DNA of 64,000 nt from Aphelidium insulamus (taxonomy: Eukaryota > Aphelidiomycota > Aphelidea > Aphelidiaceae). The stretch lies in contig JAZDSV010000044.1 of the NCBI GenBank assembly GCA_036784855.1, forward strand, positions 1-64,000, written 5' to 3'. Positions 39,817 through 49,649 of this stretch are shown one piece after another; position 1 is the first letter of the stretch; each line of letters begins with the position of its first letter. The translations under genes were made by a program, and so were the position numbers. Below the pieces are notes generated by a model that did not search any database, was not told where the DNA came from, and saw only the letters and a list, made by a program, of their open reading frames with translations.

Positions 39817-40720
39817 ATGCCATTCGATCCAGCCAGCGTGCCCTCCAACAAGGAGATCGAGGCCGACACCTTGCTGGAGCGCGCCGACAAAAAGGCGGTG
39901 GCATTCAACTTCTTTGGCCTGACCGGCAGCAAGCAGTCGCAGTTTGAAGAGGCTGCCGAGCTGTGCGCGCGTGCAGGCAACCTGTACAAGGGCGAGAAAA
40001 AGTGTACGTGCGGTGTGCCTCTGTGCGCATGTGTGGGCCCCCACGTTAAAATGTATTGTTGGGCAGGGAGGGCGGCCGGCGATGCCTACTGCAAGAGCGC
40101 CGACTATCTGCTGCGCAATAATGACCGCGACGAGGCGGCCAACAAGTTTGTGGAGGCCAGCAAGTGCTACAAGAAGACGTCTCCCGAGGGTAGTCAGTTG
40201 ATATATATATATATATATATGTTGGTACTAAGTATGCATACTCACGCCGTAGACGCCATCAAGGTCCTGGTGCAGGCAGTCGAGATGCTGAAGGAGGCGG
40301 GCAGGTTCCACAGTGCGGCCGGCTACATGAAACAAGTGGCCGAGGTCTATGAGGCAGATATGGCCGATCTGGAAAAGTCCATGCGCTACTACGAAGAGGC
40401 GGCCGAGCTGTACTCTGGCGAGGAGTCTGGCGGGTGCGTAAATGTTGTATATGTACATATATTTTCGTTGTGTAATCAACACTAATGATGTGTGTGACAG
40501 CCTGGCCAACCAGTGCTGGGTCAAGGTGGCCACATTTGCCTCGCAGCAAGAAAAGTATGACAAGGCCGTGGAAAAGTTTGAACACGTGGCCACCTCATCG
40601 CTGGAGAACAATTTGACAAAGTTTAGTGCCAAGGGCTACTTTTTACAGGCCGGCCTGTGCCACCTGTGCAATGTATGTGATGCTGTACATTTATCTCTGT
40701 GTGTATTGTATATCTATCTA

Positions 40721-40761
<41 letters not shown>

Positions 40762-41012
40762 TCACTGTGAAATAGGACTTGGTCACAGCCAAGCGCGCCG
40801 TGGAACGCTACCAGGACATGGACGGCTCATTTGGGTCCAGTCGAGAGTGCAAATTCCTTAAAGACCTCATCGAGGCCGTGGAGGGCGGTGATGTGGCTGT
40901 GTACACGCGAATCGTTGCCGACTTTGACAGCATGACCAAGCTGGACGGATGGAAGACCACCATGCTGCTGCGAATCAAGAAGCAGCTAGCCGAAGAGCCC
41001 AGCCTCACTTGA
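39817..41012 (+). CDS. SEC17: Alpha-SNAP (Sec17), NSF adaptor
   Basis: Exons 39817-40003, 40067-40189, 40253-40433, 40501-40672 and 40776-41012 give 299 residues, against about 292-295 for the family. TPR-like helical hairpins are recognisable in order: 'FEEAAELCARAGNLYKGEKK', 'WRAAGDAYCKSADYLL', 'AVEMLKEAGRFHSAAGYMKQ', 'SMRYYEEAAELYSGE' and 'EKYDKAVEKFEHVA'. The conserved C-terminal part has 'ECKFLKDLIEAVEGGDV' and ends 'LLRIKKQLAEEPSLT', with the penultimate Leu region that activates NSF. Sec17 bridges SNARE complexes and NSF (Sec18) for ATP-driven disassembly after membrane fusion. Introns are 62-103 bp; two consist largely of (TA)n. All phases agree. Confidence 0.95.
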
Positions 41013-41262
41013 TCACACCACCGCTTTGCATAATAAATCTTGTCCATGTAATTGTGATCATGAAAACATAAAATAAGAACGCTGTTGTCGTTGTTGTGGT
41101 TGTTGTTGTTGTTGTTGTTGTGCAAGCCCGCGCACAGTGTCGCAGAAAACGTTCACCAGCCTGTCCATTAGTGTAAATAGTCAAATCCCGATATACTAAT
41201 AACACAGATACAAATACAAATGACACATGTATGAACATAAAGGCACACTTGAGCAACGCAAA
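41013..41262. other. Intergenic with (GTT)n
   Basis: 3' flank of SEC17. A (gtt)n tract lies at about 41087-41122. No gene. Confidence 0.4.
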
Positions 41263-41627
41263 GTGGCGGTAAAGAGAGACAGAGAAGTCACAAGTGGCGG
41301 TAAAGAGAGACAGAGAAGTCACAAGTGGCGGTAAAGAGAGACAGAGAAGTCACAAGTGGCGGTAAAGAGAGACAGAGAAGTCACAAGTGGTGGTAAAGAG
41401 AGACAGAGAAGTCACAAGTGGTGGTAAAGAGAGACAGAGAAGTCACAAGTGGCGGTAAAGAGAGACAGAGAAGTCACAAGTGGCGGTAAAGAGAGACAGA
41501 GAAGTCACAAGTGGCGGTAAAGAGAGACAGAGAAGTCACAAGTGGCGGTAAAGAGAGACAGAGAAGTCACAAGTGGCGGTAAAGAGAGACAGAGAAGTCA
41601 CAAGTGGCGGTAAAGAGAGACAGAGAA
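41263..41627 (+). repeat. 31-bp minisatellite upstream of DCP2
   Basis: Twelve head-to-tail units of gtggcggtaaagagagacag + agaagtcacaa: eleven full 31-bp copies and a last one of 24 bp. Units are essentially identical except that those starting at 41387 and 41418 read gtggtgg instead of gtggcgg. The array ends about 120 bp before the DCP2 start codon. No spacers separate the units. Confidence 0.95.
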
Positions 41628-41747
41628 AGATTTGTATTAAGGGGACGTATAAATAAATATTATATGACTGTGCTGTGTTTGCCAGACATCGAGACCTTAT
41701 ACCAATACATTCTAACACGCACGCACCCGGCCCACACATACATACAC

Positions 41748-43589
41748 ATGGAGGAGCGACTGCGCGCCGTGTTTGAAGATCTGATGAGCCGCTTCATCAT
41801 CAACGTGCCGGACGATGAGCTGGCTACGGTGGAGCGCATCTGCTTCCAGGTGGAGCAGGCGCACTGGTTCTACGAGGACTTTAGCCGCGAGTCCGACCCC
41901 TCGCTGCCAAACTACACGCTCAAGGGTTTCGCGGCGCAGATGTTCGCGCGGTGTCCGCTGCTGACGGGATTCGTGCGAGATGCGGGTGACGTGGAGCGGA
42001 TATACGCGCGCTTCATGGCCTACAAGATGAATGTGCCCGTGTGTGGCGCCATCATCCTTAACCAGCAGCTAGACAAGGTGGGTGTGGGTGTGTGTATGTG
42101 TATATTGTGTGTATATTCACGTCATCCAAGCTGACCGCGCGCGCACTCTAGGTACTCCTGGTAAAGGGTTGGAGCACGCGGGCGAGTTGGACGTTTCCGA
42201 AAGGGAAAATTAACCTCAACGAGTCCGAGTCACAGTGCGCCATTCGGGAGGTGTGTTCCAGTCATTGTGTCGATATAAGTATCATTGTATACATATATAT
42301 ATATATTCCACAGCTATTAATACAGCTATAAACTGTGTTAATTTTACAGGTGATGGAAGAGACGGGCTTCGACATTAGCAACGTGATCAGCGAGTCGCAG
42401 TTTGTGGAGGTGATGCTGCGCGGCGAACAGCGCAACCGGCTCTTTATCATTGGCAATGTCAGCGAGGAGACGCCGTTCTGTCCGCAGACGCGCAAAGAAA
42501 TCAGCGATATAAAGTGGCACAGGCTGCGCGACCTGCCCGGCTACCGGCACTCGAATGGCCGCGTGAACACACAGCAGTCCAGCGGCACCAAGTACTTTAT
42601 GGTGCGGCTGTTTCTTGGCGGTGTGCAGAAATGGATCATCAATGGGCAAGGGCGGCGTGACAAACGCGGCGGCTCGGTGTCTGGAGGGCGCAAGGGCCAC
42701 CACCACGCACAAGACACCTCCAGCAGCAGCGGCAGCATCTCGTCCACGCCCACCAACGGCAGCGCCCGTCGGAGCCTGGCGAACGATCTTGCGCCTACAC
42801 CCCCGCGCGGTGAAACAAGCTCCGATAGTGCGCGCACCGATATTCTCTCGCTGCTGGGCATTTACCCTCCCGCCACTTCCGGTTCGGCACCCCCGTCAAC
42901 GCACAAGCCGGCACCGACTACACAGTTTATCCCGCACTCGGCACCCATCAACATTGCCAGCGCGGCCAGGCATGATGCGGCAACTACTTCTGCTTCATTC
43001 AATGCATTTGACGGCGGCGGAGTGGGCACATCGAGCACACCGCCGGCCCCCATGGCGCCCACCACCAATTTGCTGGCGTACGCCACTGTAGGCAATCGGG
43101 CACGAACTGCGCCGCTGCCGTCCGAGCGTGACTCACTGTTGTCCATTCTACGGCACGGTGACAGTGCGGCGGCTGTTCAGCAGCAGGTACACCACCAGTC
43201 ACCGCCTCCTGTTGTCAATCGGCGGCACCTACCGGCGTCTATTGACACCAACAGCACTGCGGTGGCCACAGATTCTCAACTGTCGCCGGCCGCACGTTCC
43301 CTGCTCTCAATATTGCGTGGCGATACTGAACCTGCTGCTCCAGAAGATGGCAACAAGAAAAATTTCCGGGAATCTAATGTGGTGGCATCTGCGCACGTCG
43401 TTGATCTTGCCCCTTTGAATGACATCAAGATAGACCAACAGCAGCAACCAACATCCTCAGCGACCACCGCACAGTCCACCCCGCCCTCCAAGACCAAGAC
43501 ACCGCAGCGCCAGAGGCAGCAAAAGAGTAAATCTCCCAGTGGCACTTTTTCTCGACCACAATCACGGAGCAAGCATCAGCAGCAGCAGC

Positions 43590-43626
<37 letters not shown>

Positions 43627-43711
43627 GCAGCAGCAATCAGTGAAGAAAGAAGTGCCGCAAACTCCAGTAGTCACGAAAATACTGCAACGTGATCCCAAAC
43701 CGGCTGGCTGA
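41748..43711 (+). CDS. DCP2: mRNA-decapping enzyme catalytic subunit
   Basis: Exons 41748-42077, 42152-42250 and 42350-43711 give 596 residues. The N-terminal regulatory domain starts 'LRAVFEDLMSRFIINVPDDE' with 'FCFQVEQAHWFYEDF'-type 'CFQVEQAHWFYEDFSRE'. The Nudix hydrolase domain follows with 'GWSTRASWTFPKGKINLNES' and the Nudix box completed across an intron (GKINLNESESQCAIREV|MEETG, catalytic glutamates R-E-x-x-E-E). Box B is near 'WHRLRDLPGY'. The C-terminal 350 residues are disordered and include several short 'DILSLLGIY', 'DSLLSILRHGD' and 'RSLLSILRGD' motifs, resembling helical leucine-rich motifs that bind Edc3/Scd6 in fungi. A polyglutamine run of about 20 sits near the end. It removes the m7GDP cap and commits mRNA to 5'-3' decay. 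Confidence 0.96.
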
Positions 43712-44342
43712 ACTACACACACACACACGGCTAGCCTGTTTGTGTGCCATACATTTGTGTGCTCCGTCAACGATGGAGTATGTGCCATTCAGCGCCAGTG
43801 GAAGCACCTTACTCCTGGAACAGCAGGGGTGTTGGCTGCCAGTGACGGCGTGGAAGCATTGCGAATATATATATATATAATATACAACGATGGCGACGTA
43901 TTTTTAATGACTTACTAGCGGCGGGGTGATTTTTGCGTTGCCATTGCTGACAATCAGTCGCTACAGGTGGCACTAACAACAACAACCATGATGATGATGA
44001 TGAACGAATGTTTGATATGTGGCAAGGTGAAGCTTTACAAGTTGCTTAACATATGTATTCCGTGAACGCGTGACTAAAGTCTACATGACATGAATATGGA
44101 TATATATACACACATATATACATATATATATATATACACACACATATATTCATATATATATATACACACACATATATACATATATATATACACACACACA
44201 TATATTCATATATATATACACACACATATATATTCATATATATATATATATATATATTTCTGTGCAAGTGATACTGCATTTAACCCAGAAAGCTTCCCCT
44301 TGCAACACACAGCTCGGCGACGACACAGCACGGCACACACAG
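43712..44342. other. Intergenic with (TA)n/(CA)n tracts
   Basis: Mixed (TA)n and (CA)n microsatellites at 43865-43885 and 44100-44262. No gene. Confidence 0.5.
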
Positions 44343-46040
44343 ATGGCGGAATCGGCGCTGCGCATTGCCCAGCGGGAGAACGCGCAGTTGCAGCGCGCCG
44401 TGCAACACCTTCTGGCCCATGTGCATGATGAAGATGCAGTGGCGGCCAGTGCACGCGGGCGCATTGCATCGTGGCAGCGTGACCGTGACCAGCAGCTGCG
44501 TGCCCTGACCGCCGAGAATGAGCGCCTGGTGGCCGCGGTGGCCGAGTTGAAACGGCATCTGGGCGATGTGCAGCAACGTTTGCGTGCCGCGACTGCACGA
44601 CCCGCCGTGGCAGCTGTGGATGATGGAGCGCGGCAATGCGCCACCGCCGCCACGCAGACCCTGCCACTCTCGGCAGTGTCATCCGTGGATACACCGCAAG
44701 AAGAGCACCTGCACCACCGCCAGTCATCGGCGGCGTATGACGCGCTACTGACGGCGCTGGAAGAGTCGCGGGCCGAGTGCGAGAAGCTGCGCGCCGACAC
44801 GGACGCTGCCCACGCCGAACTGTCGGCAGAACTGGCGGCCGCACGCAACGCCCTCACCCAACTACGGTCCGAGCTGGCGTGGACCAAATCCGCGGTGGCT
44901 GCAGCTTCGGCGTCATCTTCTGCTGCCGTGGTGGCACTTACTCCCGGTGCTGCGTCGGCATCACAACAATACACCGCAGACAATTTAAAGCACGCCACTG
45001 CCGACCTGCAACGGCGCCTCAATGGCCAGGTGCACGTCAATGAACAGTTGCGACGGCTGATTGCTCGAGCAGCCGCACTCGGCACTCCCGCCACCTCGGT
45101 CGCCGTGCCAAAGGTTCCCGGCGGCTACAGTGATGCTGCAAGTGTTACGCTGTCCGACACGGCAGCAACGACAACATCTACGACTTCCAGCACAACATCC
45201 TCCGCCGCCGCCGATAACAAGTCGGCAGAACGACCATCTGGCATGCCGACATCGTCTGCCACCACTCCGTCTCTGGTGGCACACACGCCTCGCGCCCCAC
45301 ACTCCTTGTCCATGATCACGGTGACGAGTGGAAGTGGGAGCGGTGCCACTGCCACTGCTGCCACCACATCTTCTCTGGTGGGTGGTAGTGGTGGTGGTGG
45401 TGCCACGCAGCAAACAACACCATTCCCGGTGGCCGAGTCCCGTGAAGCACGCCTCAACCTCATCCAGCTGATTGACCGCTACAACACCGCGCTGATGACA
45501 ATCGAGCGGCTGCAGCAACAACAGCAACAACAAGGTATGATGGCCACAGCCGCAGGCAAACGGTCTGCACTGTCTGCACTTTCGGTGGTGCCAGAGAGTC
45601 GTCGGCAAGAAGACAATGGCACCACCGACGACACGGCGGGGTTGCGTGAAGAGCGGGACGCATGGAAGGAAAACACTCGGCGCCTGGAGCAGGAAATCTG
45701 GGCCCTTCGACAACAATTGGCGGCGTCCCATAGCGCTGCATCTGTTGACCAGCCGGATGTATCCATTGCATCACCAACAACAGATCCGTCACCACAGTCA
45801 CCACTCTCAAGTGACAACAGTAACGTAAATGCCGGCATCGCCACTGTAGAGCACGAAGAGAAAGCGGCAGACATAGCCATAGAAGCTGAGCCCATACAAT
45901 ACTCACTGGCACGGCGACCATCCATTGTGCGGGTCAACTTGACGGCCTACAGCTTCAAGTTGTACAAGACGGACGACGGGTTGATATCGGATTTCATCTG
46001 TTGTCCGTATTGTGTGCATAAACGGTACATTGATGTCTAA
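44343..46040 (+). CDS. Coiled-coil protein of unknown function
   Basis: Single exon, 565 residues from [20 protein letters not shown]. The first 110 residues form a strong heptad coil ('[20 protein letters not shown]'). A second coil lies at about 145-200 ('[20 protein letters not shown]'). Ser/Thr/Ala-rich linkers follow, then '[20 protein letters not shown]' and a third coil '[20 protein letters not shown]'. The C-terminus ends '[16 protein letters not shown]', a Cys-rich tail that might be lipidated or bind metal. No family is recognised. A tandem coiled-coil layout is common in tethers and centrosomal proteins, but the sequence gives no direct clue. Confidence 0.65.
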   Translation: MAESALRIAQRENAQLQRAVQHLLAHVHDEDAVAASARGRIASWQRDRDQQLRALTAENERLVAAVAELKRHLGDVQQRLRAATARPAVAAVDDGARQCATAATQTLPLSAVSSVDTPQEEHLHHRQSSAAYDALLTALEESRAECEKLRADTDAAHAELSAELAAARNALTQLRSELAWTKSAVAAASASSSAAVVALTPGAASASQQYTADNLKHATADLQRRLNGQVHVNEQLRRLIARAAALGTPATSVAVPKVPGGYSDAASVTLSDTAATTTSTTSSTTSSAAADNKSAERPSGMPTSSATTPSLVAHTPRAPHSLSMITVTSGSGSGATATAATTSSLVGGSGGGGATQQTTPFPVAESREARLNLIQLIDRYNTALMTIERLQQQQQQQGMMATAAGKRSALSALSVVPESRRQEDNGTTDDTAGLREERDAWKENTRRLEQEIWALRQQLAASHSAASVDQPDVSIASPTTDPSPQSPLSSDNSNVNAGIATVEHEEKAADIAIEAEPIQYSLARRPSIVRVNLTAYSFKLYKTDDGLISDFICCPYCVHKRYIDV

Positions 46041-46043
46041 TTG

Positions 46044-46165
46044 TTGGATTGTCATATGTGGATGTAACCTATGTATGGTACTCATGGAAATTATATTGTA
46101 TTGGAATTATTGGATTGTCATATGTGGATGTAAATAACTTATGTCTGTACTCATGGAAATGATAT
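46044..46165. repeat. Direct duplication in the 3' flank
   Basis: The 24-mer ttggattgtcatatgtggat + gtaa occurs at 46044 and again at 46110. After each copy, 'gtactcatggaaat' recurs at similar spacing (about 46078 and 46148). It is a roughly 66-bp tandem duplication just after the stop codon of the coiled-coil gene. Confidence 0.85.
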
Positions 46166-46730
46166 ATTACCGAGTCAAGTCTCTTTTTGCCGTATCTTTA
46201 AGCTTTCCTAGGCACTGCTAGGCGAAACAGCTGGGTTAGAGCCGCGAGAGTTTCACCAAGAGTCCCTTCGGAGCAAGTTCCGAGTCCAAGGACACGCCCA
46301 GGCGCGTCACAGAGACTGGATCCTTGCAAGACGTTAAACTAGTAATGGTAGTCAAAGACTGTCAATACGCATTTTCTGTCTGGCGTAGGCTGATTAAGCA
46401 TGTAAATGCCCCTACTTGCTGTTAGAAAACCTGATCAGTTAGTGTTGGTAAGTTCTCTCTTGTGTTAAATATGCTGTCCATACTGTGTATTGTATAGTGT
46501 CATCCATATCCAAAACATAAGGCAGTGATTATAACGTGCATACTGAATGGCCATGTAGGGCAGGAGTGCCAAATCTTCTGCTCATTGTCACAACCAATTT
46601 GCTTTATATTGTCAAGCATGCACACTAGGATGGACAAAAACATTGCACACATTCCAGATGATATTGGCACTCTTACTCGGGTGAGCTCAATCTATATTTA
46701 TGCATTGCCATCAATGACATATGTATCGTG
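46166..46730. other. Intergenic, possible structured stretch
   Basis: No coding frame. At 46208-46310 there are short complementary segments (cctag/ctagg around gcactg; ctggg/cccag spanning about 70 nt; gtcc/ggac) and a 'cttcgg' turn. This might be a structured RNA, but no known RNA family is recognised. Confidence 0.3.
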
Positions 46731-47957
46731 TCAGACCAGCATGAATGCCAGCGCGGACATGCCAAGCAACAAGATGCTGTAGGGCACGGTGGAGATGGCT
46801 GACGAGTCGGGGCCAACACTGTCACGGCCCTGGATGGCGCAGAGAAAGGGACCGCGCACAATTTGCGTGGCTTGATACGTCTGTTGCAGCTGCTGGCACG
46901 ACAGCGGCGATGACTGGTTGGCCAGCGGCGCCGATCGGATAAACATGCCGCCGCTGACAGTGTTCAACGCCGGCCCGAAATCAAGCGCGGTCAAAGCCAC
47001 GGAGTTGCTGTCGCGGGTGGGGTACACCGCGCCGCCGCCACCAGCACCACTCGCATTATTCAAATCACGTGTGTCGAACGAGCTTACCACCACGGAGCCG
47101 GCGACCTGTTGCAATTGGGTCAGATCGCCGTCGAGAAACCCCTGCCAGCTGGGACAGTGCTCCACCACCAGATTGCCGCTGACTGTCTGCAGTTGCGGGA
47201 GCGAGAGCCGCGTCAGCTGCCGGTTGAACAGCACGCTGATCGTGCCCAGGTTGTCGGTGCGTGTCAGCTGAGGCAGATCAATTGCAGTGAGAAGTGTTTG
47301 CGTGAGCACCACATTGCCCTTGACGATACGGAGTGCCGTCAGGTCCAGTCCGCGCACATCAGTCAGGGTGAGGTTCCCGCCAACTGTCGCCAGACTTGTC
47401 ATGTTCACTGCGGACTGCACCGTGGTATTGCCCTGCGCGTTGTGTCCAGTGTTACAGGACCATACATTTATAATAATAATGTGTGCACTTGCCATGGCGG
47501 AGCGGGCGGTCTGCTCAATGAGCCGCGTGAGCAAGTTGACCGAGTTGGCAGTGATGACCAGGTGGCTGCCGATATCGGTAACGCGCGTCGCATCAATCTG
47601 CTCCAGCACAGCGTTGTCGAATACGAGCACCTGGCCGGCGACAGATTCCAGCGCCGGCAAGGAGACCACGCGCAGCATGGCATTGTGCGCAATGATCAGT
47701 GCACCGTCGCCCGTGCTGTTGACAGAGTCCAGTGCAGTGCCATTTGCCGACGCGTCGATCCGACGTAGATTGGGCAGTGTGAGCTGGTCCTGCGTGGGCA
47801 GGTACTGGATAACCAGCGAGCCGCTAACTGTCTCGCAATTGGCCACACGCGCCAAGTCAAAGTCGGACTGAATGTTGAACGTTCCGGCGCACACTGCCTG
47901 TGCCTGCGCCGGCTTTGCCTGATACAATGTACAAATGAGCAGAGCAGCGGCAAGCAT
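46731..47957 (-). CDS. ECM33: ECM33/SPS2-family GPI-anchored cell-wall protein
   Basis: Open for 408 codons from MLAAALLICTLYQAKPAQAQ, a secretory signal peptide. The body consists of receptor-L-domain-like repeats: 'CAGTFNIQSDFDLARVANCE', 'TVSGSLVIQYL', 'ESVAGQVLVFDN', 'DIGSHLVITANSVNLLT', 'TVGGNLTLTDV' and 'TVSGNLVVEHC'. This pattern of 'vsGnLvi' strands with paired Cys defines the fungal Ecm33/Sps2/Pst1 family. The C-terminus ('SSAISTVPYSILLLGMSALA' then FMLV) is a GPI-addition signal. N-glycosylation sequons (NGT, NST, NTT, NMT) are present. An internal 33-nt stretch (donor gtatgg, acceptor gcgcag, about 47431-47463) within an odd 'HIIIIN' segment could be a tiny in-frame intron. Ecm33 proteins are needed for wall integrity. 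Confidence 0.85.
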   Translation of the reverse strand: MLAAALLICTLYQAKPAQAQAVCAGTFNIQSDFDLARVANCETVSGSLVIQYLPTQDQLTLPNLRRIDASANGTALDSVNSTGDGALIIAHNAMLRVVSLPALESVAGQVLVFDNAVLEQIDATRVTDIGSHLVITANSVNLLTRLIEQTARSAMASAHIIIINVWSCNTGHNAQGNTTVQSAVNMTSLATVGGNLTLTDVRGLDLTALRIVKGNVVLTQTLLTAIDLPQLTRTDNLGTISVLFNRQLTRLSLPQLQTVSGNLVVEHCPSWQGFLDGDLTQLQQVAGSVVVSSFDTRDLNNASGAGGGGAVYPTRDSNSVALTALDFGPALNTVSGGMFIRSAPLANQSSPLSCQQLQQTYQATQIVRGPFLCAIQGRDSVGPDSSAISTVPYSILLLGMSALAFMLV

Positions 47958-48157
47958 CTGTATTTAAGCCGGCATAGGCCGCTTAGAGTTATCCTTATCT
48001 TTAAGTGACATCAATGCCGGTTGATATCAAACTGGTTGGCAATCACTTAATCATATCACATCATTGATGGTCACTCCATAAACACGTTGACACACCCCTG
48101 AAACTTACCCCTTACTACCCCTGAAACCACGTTGTTGTCATAGACATAGCAATAATT

Positions 48158-49351
48158 ATGACACCGAGTATTGTGCCCGCGGACGAGTCCATGGCGTCGT
48201 CGGCTACGGGAACGTCCACGCCGCGGCCAGGCAGTAGTCTGAGCACCGGCTCACCTGCCAGGCAGCGACGCCTCACCACAGGTGGCCGGTCGCCGTCGCC
48301 GATGCTGCCACCCTCTCCCGCCGCACGCCAACTGTCACAGACCACCGCGGACATCCTGGGCCATCTGTTCTCGCCCACGGCCGCCTACCAGAGCCGCGCC
48401 CTACTCGCCTACTACCACCCGGTGCTGGCCAGCTACGCGGACCAGTTTGTGGCAGTACAGGGTGTTCCCGGCATCCAGCTGCTGTTCCAGTGGTACTTTC
48501 CGTGGCTGTGCCACTCCACCGACCTGCACATTGACCAGGTCACCGTCTCGGCCGCCACAATAACGTTTACCAGGTGTGCTGTGTGCAGACGGTGTATCTA
48601 TCGTGCTGACACAGTCGCCAGCTCTGAACACGGAACAGTGAAGCGACCCGCGCAGCTGGTGGCGGTGGAGAGCACGCTGCGGTGCCCGCGCCTCACCGTG
48701 ATGGGCCGAGTGTTGAGCCTTCTACGACTGCTACCCGCGCCGACATATTTGGCCACGGCGTCCACACTCGCCCTGTCAGCACCGTCGCGGCCCAAACCAT
48801 CTCAGATGGGCGTGCGCATCACCACCAAACTGTACTGGATGGCCGCGGCAGACGTGCAGCAGGCCGCCCGCGAGCTGGGCGTCAACACCGCGATGCTTGC
48901 AACATCCATCGACGTGAGTGGTGTGGGAGGCGGCGGCGGCAGTATCGAGACTGTGCCACACGATCAGTGCATTGTCCACCATGAGGATCTGTACCGGATT
49001 GACGGGGCCATGCGAGCCATTCTGCTCTACCCGGTGTTCTGGCTGCTGCTCATGGCCCGGCTGGTGTTTGGTCTGTTTCAGCGCTTGTGGCCGCCAGCCC
49101 TCACACAGGCTGCCGCGTCTCTGCGTAAATTCGTGGCGCCCGTCCGACAGTCTTCCGACACCATTGTGGTCACGCCGGCACTGACACTCGCATCTGTCGA
49201 AGAGGAGACATCGGTCGAGGTGGCCTCACACTTCAAGTACGTCGTGGGTGCCATGCTTGTCGGGGTGCTGGTGCCGGCATTCGAGCGGGCTACGGGGCGC
49301 CAGCGTATCCGTGTGCGGCCACAGAAGCCTCGAGTGACACTCTCGGACTAG
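48158..49351 (+). CDS. Membrane protein with an NTF2-like (SigF-like) domain
   Basis: Single open frame of 397 codons from MTPSIVPADESMASSATGTS. A Ser/Pro-rich disordered N-terminus (about 60 residues) precedes an alpha+beta region. 'FSPTAAYQSRALLAYYHPVL' with 'VPGIQLLFQWYFPWLCHSTD' and 'LHIDQVTVSAATITFTR' resembles fungal SigF-like NTF2-like domains, as I recall them. A hydrophobic segment 'RAILLYPVFWLLLMARLVFG' follows and a second lies at 'YVVGAMLVGVLVPAF'. The stretch 'CAVCRRCIYRADTVASSEHG' (about 48575-48635) breaks the domain and might be an unspliced in-frame intron. Function unknown. Divergent from the ECM33-like gene with 200 bp between starts. Confidence 0.6.
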   Translation: MTPSIVPADESMASSATGTSTPRPGSSLSTGSPARQRRLTTGGRSPSPMLPPSPAARQLSQTTADILGHLFSPTAAYQSRALLAYYHPVLASYADQFVAVQGVPGIQLLFQWYFPWLCHSTDLHIDQVTVSAATITFTRCAVCRRCIYRADTVASSEHGTVKRPAQLVAVESTLRCPRLTVMGRVLSLLRLLPAPTYLATASTLALSAPSRPKPSQMGVRITTKLYWMAAADVQQAARELGVNTAMLATSIDVSGVGGGGGSIETVPHDQCIVHHEDLYRIDGAMRAILLYPVFWLLLMARLVFGLFQRLWPPALTQAAASLRKFVAPVRQSSDTIVVTPALTLASVEEETSVEVASHFKYVVGAMLVGVLVPAFERATGRQRIRVRPQKPRVTLSD

Positions 49352-49649
49352 ACTGGGCGCGGTGCTGGCGCTCAATTATTATCTCTCAATATAACTAAAT
49401 TTGTTTAAATATCAAGCTGCTTGTCAAAGTATCTTGCATTGAACGGTATGGCACTGCGCTGCTTGGATTAAATGGGGGAACTATGTACACGGCTTCAAGC
49501 GGCCGCGATGTCTGAGCGGATTGAACGTGACATCATTTGAAAGCTGACTCAACCATATCAGTGTCTTGCTATAGGTAATGTATTGTACGCTCTTCTCTAC
49601 ACACAAAATACTTTCACACTCTACTATATTATTTGTATTTACTTCTTGT
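49352..49649. other. Short intergenic region between convergent genes
   Basis: 3' flanks of the NTF2-like gene and DRS1. Nothing recognised. Confidence 0.4.

Noticed and set aside
41263-41627. Regular 31-bp repeats resembling a CRISPR array
   Set aside because: The units are head to tail with no variable spacers and lie in a eukaryotic promoter region; it is a minisatellite.
46230-46300. tRNA gene
   Set aside because: A gttccgagtcc string recalls a B box, but no A box, anticodon arm or acceptor stem of correct spacing can be drawn.
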